36,007 nt of DNA from an uncultured Bacteroidota bacterium. Its GTDB lineage: Bacteria > Bacteroidota > Bacteroidia > Chitinophagales > Chitinophagaceae. Shown here piece by piece: positions 7,066-14,622 of this stretch. How positions within the stretch are numbered: the first letter of the stretch is position 1; each line of letters begins with the position of its first letter. The position numbers and the translations under genes are program-made. The DNA is taken from the NCBI GenBank assembly GCA_938008665.1, contig CALLKA010000100.1:1-36007 (forward strand). The letters are read 5' to 3'. The notes below the pieces were generated by a model that had not been told where the DNA came from, searched no databases, and saw only the letters and a list, made by a program, of their open reading frames with translations.

Positions 7066-8276
7066 CTTTTACTTGCAATCAATAAGTTCAAATCCGTGTA
7101 CTTTAAATTGAATTTTTCACTGATATAAATATCAGTCAAAGCCCCCTTATATAAATAAATGCCTTCTCTCAGTTGTACTTGCTGCCAAATAATTTCAGAC
7201 AGTCCACCTAAATCTCCAATTTGCACTAACAAAGGCATCAATACATTACTAATCGCCTGGCTTGCAGTTCGCGCAAAGCCACTAGGAATGTTTGGAACAC
7301 CATAATGAAGCACTCCATGTTTTATTTTAATTGGATTTTCATGATTGGTCAATTCACTAGTTTCAAAACAACCACCGCGATCAATGGCAACATCAATAAT
7401 AATACTACCTGGTCGCATTGCTGACACCATATCTTCTGTGACTACAATAGGTGCACGGCTAAAATCATTTCGTAAAGCACCAATAGCCACCTCACAGGTT
7501 TTCAATTGCTTCGCTAAAATTTTAGGTTCTAATACCGAGGTCCAAACTCTTTGTCCTAAATTATTTTGAAGTCGTTGTAATCTTGAAACGTTGTTATCAA
7601 ATACTTTTACCGACGCACCTAATGCGAGTGCATTACGCGTAGCAAATTCACCAATAATATCCGCCCCAATAATCACTACCTTGGTAGGCGGAACGCCACT
7701 AATGCCGCCCAATAATACGCCTTTGCCTTGGTTAAAGTTACTCAAGTACTGACCTGCAATTAACATCACAGCACTACCTGTAATTTCACCCATGCTTCTT
7801 AATATAGGATAGTTCTGATTTTCATCTTTTATATTTTCAATAGCAAGTGCGGTAATTTTTTTAGCCATTAATTTTTCCATCAGTCCTTTTTCTAATGCAG
7901 TTAAATGCAAAGGAGAAATAATGGTTTGGTTCATTTGTAAAAAAGGCAAATCCGCTTCCACCGGAGGAGCAGTTTTTACTAATATGGGGCACTTATAAAC
8001 TTCCTCTTTGTCAAATACAATTTTAGCACCCGCTTCAGAATAATCAATATCGCTATAACGACTTCCTTCACCCGCATTGTGTTCCATTAAAACCTCATGG
8101 CCATTCGCTACTAAAACACTTACCGCTTCCGGGATTAAACCAATTCTATTTTCTTGAAATGCAATTTCCTTTGGAATACCAATCATCAAAGGTTTCGTCC
8201 TAAACTTAATATCTAAAACCTCCTCCTGTGTTTCATAGGTAATGGAACTATCAATTTGGGGCTTTAAAGTACTCAT
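7062..8276 (-). CDS. ald: Alanine dehydrogenase
   Basis: The protein belongs to the alanine dehydrogenase / PntA-N family, which interconverts alanine and pyruvate with NAD. The N-terminal domain has IGIPKEIAFQENRIGLIPEAV and the substrate-loop segment ILVKTAPP. The NAD domain contains KVVIIGADIIGEFATRNAL and later IIIDVAIDRGGCFETSE and VPNIPSGFARTAS. The dinucleotide-binding loop normally reads GAGxxGE, but here it is GADIIGE, with Asp206 in place of the second glycine. The 404-residue length is usual for the Bacteroidota form, which begins with a short extension before MIGIPKE. It converges on the ABC ATPase gene, sharing CTAG at the stops. Loss or change of cofactor use is possible. Confidence 0.88.
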   Translation of the reverse strand: MSTLKPQIDSSITYETQEEVLDIKFRTKPLMIGIPKEIAFQENRIGLIPEAVSVLVANGHEVLMEHNAGEGSRYSDIDYSEAGAKIVFDKEEVYKCPILVKTAPPVEADLPFLQMNQTIISPLHLTALEKGLMEKLMAKKITALAIENIKDENQNYPILRSMGEITGSAVMLIAGQYLSNFNQGKGVLLGGISGVPPTKVVIIGADIIGEFATRNALALGASVKVFDNNVSRLQRLQNNLGQRVWTSVLEPKILAKQLKTCEVAIGALRNDFSRAPIVVTEDMVSAMRPGSIIIDVAIDRGGCFETSELTNHENPIKIKHGVLHYGVPNIPSGFARTASQAISNVLMPLLVQIGDLGGLSEIIWQQVQLREGIYLYKGALTDIYISEKFNLKYTDLNLLIASKS

Positions 8277-8318
8277 AAAACAAAATTTTAATGAAGATAC
8301 AAAATTTGGATGGACAAC

Positions 8319-8726
8319 TTAGGGTATAAAAATACGTCTGTGTTCTGGACCCAATATTTCAATTTCAATATGAAGGGCTTCCGCTGGAATTAAGTTGATT
8401 GCTTTTTCTGGCCATTCAATAAAACAATAATCCGAATCCTCCATGGCCATTTCAACGCCTGCCCTACGTGCTTCACCGTCATTTTCTAAACGATACCAAT
8501 CCATATGATAAATCACTTTCCCAAGGCCTTGATACTCATTCATGATCGCAAAAGTGGGGCTATTGACTCTATCCTGCACCCCCAAAATTTTACACAGTGC
8601 AGTTATCAAAGTGGTTTTGCCGGCGCCCATGGGTGCATGAAAAGCCCAAACGGATTTTGAAGCAAACTTCTTCATTAGGCTTTGCGCAACATCGTCTATT
8701 TCTCCTAAAGTATAAATCATATCCAT
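8319..8726 (-). CDS. tsaE: tRNA threonylcarbamoyladenosine synthesis ATPase TsaE
   Basis: TsaE (YjeE) is the small P-loop ATPase that works with TsaB, TsaC and TsaD to make t6A37 in ANN-decoding tRNAs. Visible motifs are Walker A MGAGKTT (residues 33-39), SPTFAIMNEY, HMDWYRL and a C-terminal FIEWPEKA. I chose the ATG at 8726, giving 135 residues, because a TATCTTTG promoter box at 8731-8738 lies only 4 bases ahead of it; the open frame extends to 8753 but that start would be upstream of transcription. ATG at 8720 is an alternative. The mRNA is probably leaderless. The gene is upstream of ald on the same strand, 42 bases away. Confidence 0.93.
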   Translation of the reverse strand: MDMIYTLGEIDDVAQSLMKKFASKSVWAFHAPMGAGKTTLITALCKILGVQDRVNSPTFAIMNEYQGLGKVIYHMDWYRLENDGEARRAGVEMAMEDSDYCFIEWPEKAINLIPAEALHIEIEILGPEHRRIFIP

Positions 8727-8730
8727 GTTG

Positions 8731-8738
8731 CAAAGATA
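8731..8738 (-). promoter_or_regulatory. Bacteroidota -7 box (TATCTTTG) of tsaE
   Basis: The plus strand reads CAAAGATA, giving TATCTTTG on the minus strand. It ends 4 bases before the ATG at 8726, so the transcription start would fall at or next to the start codon. No clear -33 element at 17-20 bases. Confidence 0.55.
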
Positions 8739-8826
8739 AGTGAACAAATACAATGTTTAAAAGGGTATTAATGCATTATTATATGGTCAAAATGCTTCGT
8801 ATCTTTACCTTATAAATGGTTTTAAT

Positions 8827-10971
8827 ATGGAATCAGTTCAATGGAAAGTAGATGGCATGAGTTGTACCAATTGTGCATTATCCATACACAAATATTTGGA
8901 GACAAAAGGAATCAATGAACCTAAGGTAAATTTCATGGAAGGCGAAGTGCAATTTGATCTGCCCGAAAGTGTAACCAAGGATACCCTTATTAAAGGCATA
9001 CAAGGATTAGGCTATAAAGTAAGAGGGCAGGAAGAAGCAGGTGCTAAAAAAAAGTGGTTAGATAATAATGGAGAACGCGCCCTTTTTAGTTTTGTATTTA
9101 CACTTCCCCTATTAATTCATATGTTGCCTGGGGTTCATATTCACTGGATGATGAACCCTTATGTGCAACTCGGATTTACACTCCCTGTATTTGTTATAGG
9201 TATGGGTTATTTTGGTAAAAGTGCCTGGCATAGTATTCGCGGTGGTATCCCAAACATGAATGTACTCGTTGCCATTGGTGCAATTGCTTCATTTGGTTAT
9301 AGCTTATATGGAACGCTGATGGAATTAGGTGTTGGATTTGCGTATTATGAAACCACCGCCACCATTATCACTTTGGTGTTTTTTGGCAATTACATGGAGG
9401 ATGCCAGCATACAATCAACACAACGTGCATTAAAAGATTTAGTGAAGGCACAAAAAGTAATGGCCAACATGATTGTGTTTGATGAAAATCACAAAGAAAT
9501 TATTTTTAATGTTGAAAGCACCACCTTAAAAGTAGGCGATATTATTTTAATCAACTCAGGCGAAACAGTGCCGATGGATTCAAAAATATTATGGGGCGAA
9601 GCGAATGTCAATGAATCGATCGTTACCGGAGAAAGCGTTCCTGTGCAACGCAAAAAAAATGATTTGTTATTAGGTGGAAGCACCATTCAAGATGGTAGCC
9701 TTAAAGCCTATGTAACTGCTGTTGGAGATGACACCGTCCTTGCTAATATTTTAAAAATGGTGAAAGCTGCACAAGGCGAAAAACCGCCCGTGCAAATTTT
9801 AGCTGATAAAATAAGTGCGGTATTTGTTCCCTTAGTATTGAGCATTGCGGTTGCTACCTTGGTTTTGAATTATTTTTTCGCACATAATGCACTCGGTGAA
9901 AATATTGGTTTTGGGGAAAGCATGTTGCGCGCCATCGCCGTATTGGTCATCTCCTGCCCATGTGCAATGGGATTGGCTACACCAGCAGCTATTGCGGTTG
10001 GATTGGGAAGAGGCGCGCGCAACGGTGTTTTATTTAAAAATGCAAAAAGTTTAGAAACATTTAAGGATATCAAGCAAGTGGTTTTTGACAAAACCGGCAC
10101 CATAACTACTGGGCATTTTTCTGATGCCCAATTTAAAATATTGGATGGTACCAACGAAGCTGATTTTAAATCATTGGTGTATGCGTTAGAAAAATATTCG
10201 AACCACCCTATTGCAAAATGTATCAGCTTGGAATGGAAAACAAGCAATGCAATTTCTTGGGGTAAGATTGAAGAAGTGAAAGGATTAGGAATTAGAGCCT
10301 CAGACAAGGAAGGCAATCAATATTGGGCAGGTTCATTCAAAACACTAGCAGATCAAAACTACAAGGAAGATGATCACAATATTTACATTCAAAAAAATAA
10401 CCAACTCATTGGTTGGATTGATGTGGAAGATGAAATAAGACCCGATGCAAAATTGGTGATTGAAACATTACACAAACAAGGGGTACATACTATTTTATTA
10501 AGTGGTGACCGACAATCCAAATGTGATAAAATAGGAAAAGCATTAGGCATCCAAGAAATTATTGGCGAACAAAGCCCTGCAGATAAATTAACACAGCTTG
10601 ATAATTTTGTAAAAAAATATCCAACAGCAATGGTGGGTGATGGCATCAATGATGCACCGGCGCTCGCCAAAGCAACCATTGGTATTTCATTAAGTAATGC
10701 ATCACATATTGCCATACAAACCGCACAGGTTATTTTAATGAACCAAGGATTGAAAAATTTACCAATGGCTTTGGGCTTGGGTAAAAGAACCTATGAAACC
10801 ATTAAGGAAAATTTGATTTGGGCATTCTCTTATAATATTATTGCCATCCCTGTTGCAGCCTTTGGATTATTAGGCACTTGGGGGCCTACTTATGGTGCTT
10901 TAATTATGGGATTAAGTGATGTGGTATTGGCAATAAATTCATTAAGGTTATTTAAGAAAAAATTAGTGTAA
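8827..10971 (+). CDS. copA: Copper-exporting P1B-type ATPase CopA
   Basis: A heavy-metal P-type ATPase that pumps Cu(I) across the inner membrane at the cost of ATP. One N-terminal metal-binding domain is present, with GMSCTNC (C13, C16). The transmembrane metal site is the CPC motif at 377-379 (SCPCAMGLATPAA), which indicates Cu+/Ag+ specificity. The phosphorylated aspartate is D421 in DKTGT; the actuator motif TGES, the SNHP nucleotide-domain motif and GDGINDAP (604-611) are all intact. Length 714 fits a single-HMA CopA. A TATCTTTA sequence about 20 bases upstream resembles the -7 box with one mismatch. No copper chaperone or regulator gene is adjacent. recQ follows after 5 bases. Confidence 0.93.
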   Translation: MESVQWKVDGMSCTNCALSIHKYLETKGINEPKVNFMEGEVQFDLPESVTKDTLIKGIQGLGYKVRGQEEAGAKKKWLDNNGERALFSFVFTLPLLIHMLPGVHIHWMMNPYVQLGFTLPVFVIGMGYFGKSAWHSIRGGIPNMNVLVAIGAIASFGYSLYGTLMELGVGFAYYETTATIITLVFFGNYMEDASIQSTQRALKDLVKAQKVMANMIVFDENHKEIIFNVESTTLKVGDIILINSGETVPMDSKILWGEANVNESIVTGESVPVQRKKNDLLLGGSTIQDGSLKAYVTAVGDDTVLANILKMVKAAQGEKPPVQILADKISAVFVPLVLSIAVATLVLNYFFAHNALGENIGFGESMLRAIAVLVISCPCAMGLATPAAIAVGLGRGARNGVLFKNAKSLETFKDIKQVVFDKTGTITTGHFSDAQFKILDGTNEADFKSLVYALEKYSNHPIAKCISLEWKTSNAISWGKIEEVKGLGIRASDKEGNQYWAGSFKTLADQNYKEDDHNIYIQKNNQLIGWIDVEDEIRPDAKLVIETLHKQGVHTILLSGDRQSKCDKIGKALGIQEIIGEQSPADKLTQLDNFVKKYPTAMVGDGINDAPALAKATIGISLSNASHIAIQTAQVILMNQGLKNLPMALGLGKRTYETIKENLIWAFSYNIIAIPVAAFGLLGTWGPTYGALIMGLSDVVLAINSLRLFKKKLV

Positions 10972-10976
10972 CCTTT

Positions 10977-12689
10977 TTGAAAAATACAATACAAATATTA
11001 AAGCAATATTGGGGCTATGAAACATTTAGGCCACAACAAGAGGCGGTGATTGATGCTGTTTTAGCAGGCAATGATGTATTAACCTTACTTCCAACAGGCG
11101 CAGGAAAATCATTGTGTTTTCAAGTGCCTACTATTACCAATGGCGGCATATGTGTGGTGATTAGTCCTTTGATTGCTTTAATGCAGGATCAAGTAAAGGA
11201 TTTGTTAGATAAAAATATTTCAGCCGTTAATCTAGGTGGTCAAATTACACCCGATGCGGAGGAAATTATTTTAAGCGATGCAAAAAAAGGCAAGTACCAA
11301 TTTATTTATTGTAGCCCTGAGAAATTAGCGCAAACAAATTTTCAAAACTTCTTAGCCCAATTAAACATCCAACTATTTGCTATTGATGAAGCGCATTGTA
11401 TTTCACAATGGGGCTATGACTTTAGACCTGCCTATCGGAAATTAAGTATTTTAAAAAAGCTTTTTCCAAAAGTGCCTATTTTAGCGATGACTGCATCCGC
11501 TATTCCATTAGTGCAGGAAGACATCATCAAACAATTAGCATTACAAAAAGTTACTGTTATTACAGATCAATTTTTACGACCTAATTTAAAATACAGTATT
11601 CATCTGGTACCCGTTAAGTTGCACAGTTGCCGTTTAATTTTAAACGAAATAAAAGGGGCGGTCATTATATATTGTAATACACGCAACAATGTAAGTCAGT
11701 TGACTAATTTATTAAAAGCATACAAGTACAAGGTTGAAGAATACCACGCGGGACTTACTATTGAAACCAGGCAACGCAACCAACGTGCATGGATGAATGA
11801 TGAAATTCAAATCATGGTATGTACCAGTGCCTTTGGCATGGGCATTAATAAAAGTAGTGTACAAGCGGTGATACATTATGATATTCCAGGAAGTTTGGAA
11901 CAATATTATCAGGAAGCAGGAAGGGCAGGTCGTGATGGCCAAGGAGCAGCTGCTATTTTATTGTTTCAACAAAACGACTGGGATTATTGGAAAACGGTAC
12001 AAGAAAAAAAATATCCTTCCATCGCTACGATAAAAAAAGTTTACCAGGACTTGGCTGACTATGTGCAGCTTCCGATTGGCATGGGTGAAAAACAACAATT
12101 TTTATTTGACTTTGATACTTTTTGTTCGCGATTTGAGTGGGATAAAATGACTGCGCGGAATGCTTTACAATGGATCGAACAGGAAGGACATGTGAAATTT
12201 TCACCAAGTTCTTTTAAACCTTCCTTGGTGCAAGTATTAGCAGACCGTTCAATGATGGACGACTTTGAAAAGGAAAATAATATAGGCACCATTGTACTTC
12301 AAACCCTATTGCGCAGTTATGGAGGTATATTAGATAGTCCGCAGTTCATCAATGAAAATTTATTAGCGAATCTTTTACAAAGAGATATTCCGTTTGTTTT
12401 AAATAGCTTGTCGCTTTTGCAAAAACATGGAATGATTAGTTTTGAACAAAAGGAAAACCAACCTGTTGTCCAATTTTTATGGAATCGAGCTGCGGCCGCA
12501 CATATTACCATTGACTTGGATAATTACCAAGCAAGGTTAAAGGCATTTCAGGACAGAATTAAGCATTTTTCAGACTATTTGTGGGGTCAAAATGCAAGTT
12601 GTCGCAGTGTTTTTTTGGCCAAATATTTTGGTGAAATAAATCCAACCCCATGTAAAATATGCGACCTTTGTACAAGTACGAAGAAATAG
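10977..12689 (+). CDS. recQ: RecQ-family ATP-dependent DNA helicase (short form)
   Basis: A 3'-5' superfamily 2 DNA helicase for recombination and replication-fork repair. Motif I is TGAGKS (about 40-45), motif II is DEAH at 137-140 (AIDEAHCISQWGYDFRP), and motifs V-VI read AFGMGINKSSV and YYQEAGRAGRDG. At the C-terminus CRSVFLAKYFGE and PCKICDLC supply the four zinc-binding cysteines. At 570 residues it stops after the RecQ-Ct region and has no HRDC domain. The start codon is TTG at 10977, only 5 bases after the copA stop; no ATG lies upstream of the conserved FRPQQ motif. Co-transcription with copA looks likely from the spacing. Confidence 0.9.
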   Translation: MKNTIQILKQYWGYETFRPQQEAVIDAVLAGNDVLTLLPTGAGKSLCFQVPTITNGGICVVISPLIALMQDQVKDLLDKNISAVNLGGQITPDAEEIILSDAKKGKYQFIYCSPEKLAQTNFQNFLAQLNIQLFAIDEAHCISQWGYDFRPAYRKLSILKKLFPKVPILAMTASAIPLVQEDIIKQLALQKVTVITDQFLRPNLKYSIHLVPVKLHSCRLILNEIKGAVIIYCNTRNNVSQLTNLLKAYKYKVEEYHAGLTIETRQRNQRAWMNDEIQIMVCTSAFGMGINKSSVQAVIHYDIPGSLEQYYQEAGRAGRDGQGAAAILLFQQNDWDYWKTVQEKKYPSIATIKKVYQDLADYVQLPIGMGEKQQFLFDFDTFCSRFEWDKMTARNALQWIEQEGHVKFSPSSFKPSLVQVLADRSMMDDFEKENNIGTIVLQTLLRSYGGILDSPQFINENLLANLLQRDIPFVLNSLSLLQKHGMISFEQKENQPVVQFLWNRAAAAHITIDLDNYQARLKAFQDRIKHFSDYLWGQNASCRSVFLAKYFGEINPTPCKICDLCTSTKK

Positions 12690-12767
12690 GTATATTTTAA
12701 CAAAACATTGGAAATCCTTTTTTAGCAACAATAATTAAAAAGCGTTTCTTTACACAAAGCAATCAAT

Positions 12768-13466
12768 ATGGAAGATAAAAAAACAAGTAAAATTTTGTTG
12801 TGCGAGGACGACAGCAATTTGGGTTTGGTACTTAAAAACTACTTAGAGTTAAATGATTACGAAGTAACCTTAGAACGAGATGGCCGTTTGGGCTTGGCCG
12901 CTTTTCAGCGTGAAAAGTTTGATCTGTGCTTATTAGATGTCATGATGCCACATGTGGATGGATTTACTTTAGCAGAGGAAATCAGAGACATTGATCCTGA
13001 TGTGCCTTTGTTTTTTTTAAGCGCTAAAACTTTAAAGGAAGATATTATCACTGGTTACAAATTAGGAGCTGATGATTATATCACCAAACCTTTTGACAGT
13101 GAAGTATTGTTGTTAAAAATTAAGGCAATTATCAAACGCAATGAAGATGACAATAAAGTTTCAGACAATGTAGAATTTGATTTGGCTGGTTACCATTTTA
13201 ATCCCAAGTTGCGTGAATTAAAATTCAACCAAAAAACACAGGTATTATCGCCTAAGGAAAACGAGTTACTTAAAATGTTGGCGGAAAATAAAAACGACTT
13301 ATTGACGCGCGAAAAAGCACTTAAAAAAATATGGGGAAGTGATACTTACTTTAATGGCAGAAGCATGGATGTGTACATTGCCAAATTAAGAAAGTACTTA
13401 AAGGAAGATGAGAAAATAGAAATCGTAAACATTCACGGGAATGGTTTCCGATTAGTGGTGCAATAA
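12768..13466 (+). CDS. OmpR-family response regulator (RprY-like), orphan
   Basis: A two-component DNA-binding regulator. The receiver domain covers about residues 7-125, with acidic pair D14-D15, phosphoacceptor D57 (LLDVMMP) and K107 (YITKPFD). The C-terminal winged-helix domain (about 140-230) shows LSPKENELLKMLAENKNDLLTR and the recognition region SMDVYIAKLRKYL typical of OmpR/PhoB regulators. It resembles Bacteroides RprY in the receiver, but I would not assign the name firmly. No histidine kinase gene lies next to it in this window. The last sense codon and stop (CAA TAA) are the first six bases of a tandem palindromic repeat, and a terminator follows at 13583-13619. Confidence 0.92.
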   Translation: MEDKKTSKILLCEDDSNLGLVLKNYLELNDYEVTLERDGRLGLAAFQREKFDLCLLDVMMPHVDGFTLAEEIRDIDPDVPLFFLSAKTLKEDIITGYKLGADDYITKPFDSEVLLLKIKAIIKRNEDDNKVSDNVEFDLAGYHFNPKLRELKFNQKTQVLSPKENELLKMLAENKNDLLTREKALKKIWGSDTYFNGRSMDVYIAKLRKYLKEDEKIEIVNIHGNGFRLVVQ

Positions 13467-13552
13467 CGCTAGTTATTGTCGCCACAAATACCATTTTTTG
13501 GGGGAACAATAACGCTAGTTATTGTCGCCACAAATTCCATTTTTTGGGGGGA
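13461..13552 (+). repeat. Two-copy 46-bp direct repeat, each with a palindromic core
   Basis: Copies at 13461-13506 and 13507-13552 differ at two of 46 positions. Each begins with CAATAAC-GCTA-GTTATTG (7-bp stem, 4-base loop), then a spacer, CCATTTTTTGG and a run of G. In copy 1 the stem can be enlarged by GTGG (13455-13458) pairing with CCAC (13482-13485). A short caaaataa after copy 2 may be the remnant of a third unit. The unit fills almost the whole gap between the converging response-regulator and ruvB genes. Confidence 0.85.
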
Positions 13553-13575
13553 CAAAATAAATCGCATCTAATACA

Positions 13576-14613
13576 TTAACGGAAAAGCTCGGGGTTATCA
13601 GAATGGCCTCGGGCTTTTTGTTTGCCCAAATGTCTATATGCTTTATCCGTTACCTCACGACCTCGGGGTGTGCGTTGTAAAAAACCTTCCTGAATTAAAA
13701 ATGGCTCATATACTTCCTCAATAGTACCCGACTCCTCGCCTACTGCTGTAGCAATCGTCGAAATCCCGACAGGTCCTCCCTTGAACTTTTCTATAATTGC
13801 TAATAATATACGGTTATCCATTTCATCCAAGCCATGTTCATCCACATTCAACGCTTTTAATGCATGTTTGGTAATGCCAATATCCACAGATCCATCATTT
13901 AATACTTGTGCAAAATCACGTACACGTCTTAGTAGTCCATTGGCAATACGCGGAGTGCCCCTACTTCTTCTTGAAATTTCACCTGCCGCATCGGCATTAA
14001 TTTTCACCTCCAATATTTGCGCGCTTCTTAAAATAATTTTTTCAATAACGGTGGCAGGATAATATTCTAATCTTGATTTGATACCAAACCTGGATAATAA
14101 AGGTGCTGTTAACAAACCACTACGCGTAGTCGCTCCTACTAAAGTAAATGGATTTAAATTGATTTGAATGCTACGTGCATTTGGGCCCGTATCAATCATG
14201 ATATCAATTTTATAATCCTCCATCGCGGCATATAAATATTCTTCTACCACCGTGCTTAAACGGTGTATCTCATCAATAAATAAAACATCATTCGCTTCCA
14301 AGCTGGTTAATAAGCCTGCTAAGTCACTTGGTTTTTCAATCACCGGACCCGATGTTTCTTTTATTTGAACACCCATTTCATTGGCAACAATACGGCTTAA
14401 GGTGGTCTTACCTAAACCCGGAGGACCATGAAATAAAATATGATCCAAGGCCTCTCCCCTCATTTTAGCAGCCTTGATAAAAATGCTTAAATTTTCAATC
14501 AGTTGAGGCTGGCCAGCAAACGCGTCCATCTCCCTTGGACGAATACTATTTTCAAACTCCTTGTCTAAAGGGTTTGAACTATTATTCGAACTATCTAAAA
14601 TTGGATTGGACAT
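13576..14613 (-). CDS. ruvB: Holliday junction helicase motor subunit RuvB
   Basis: RuvB is the hexameric AAA+ motor that drives branch migration of Holliday junctions with RuvA. The N-terminus IRPREMDAFAGQPQLIENL is characteristic. Walker A is GPPGLGKT at residues 63-70, Walker B with the DEIHRL motif follows, then sensor I GATTRSGLLTAPLLSRFG and the C-terminal winged-helix region FKGGPVGISTIATAVGEE and EPFLIQEGFLQRTPRGR. Length 345 is normal. The gene begins 9 bases after the S9 peptidase stop, so they probably share a transcript. Its last codons double as a terminator for the converging gene. ruvC lies separately at 25837; ruvA is not in the window. Confidence 0.96.
   Translation of the reverse strand: MSNPILDSSNNSSNPLDKEFENSIRPREMDAFAGQPQLIENLSIFIKAAKMRGEALDHILFHGPPGLGKTTLSRIVANEMGVQIKETSGPVIEKPSDLAGLLTSLEANDVLFIDEIHRLSTVVEEYLYAAMEDYKIDIMIDTGPNARSIQINLNPFTLVGATTRSGLLTAPLLSRFGIKSRLEYYPATVIEKIILRSAQILEVKINADAAGEISRRSRGTPRIANGLLRRVRDFAQVLNDGSVDIGITKHALKALNVDEHGLDEMDNRILLAIIEKFKGGPVGISTIATAVGEESGTIEEVYEPFLIQEGFLQRTPRGREVTDKAYRHLGKQKARGHSDNPELFR
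13583..13619 (+). terminator. Intrinsic terminator for the response regulator, inside ruvB 3' end
   Basis: On the plus strand 13583-13594 pairs with 13607-13618 over 12 positions, two of them G-U wobbles (T89/G12 and G92/T09 of the local numbering), with a 12-base loop and a following TTTTTGTTT. On the minus strand the same positions are mismatches, so the structure is directional. It overlaps the last codons of ruvB on the other strand. Confidence 0.65.
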
Positions 14614-14622
14614 GAATATTTT

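Noticed and set aside
9870..10316. 148-residue minus-strand frame inside copA
   Set aside because: Antisense shadow of a region with intact CopA catalytic motifs.
13461..13552. CRISPR-like array
   Set aside because: Only two directly adjoining copies with no spacers and no cas genes.
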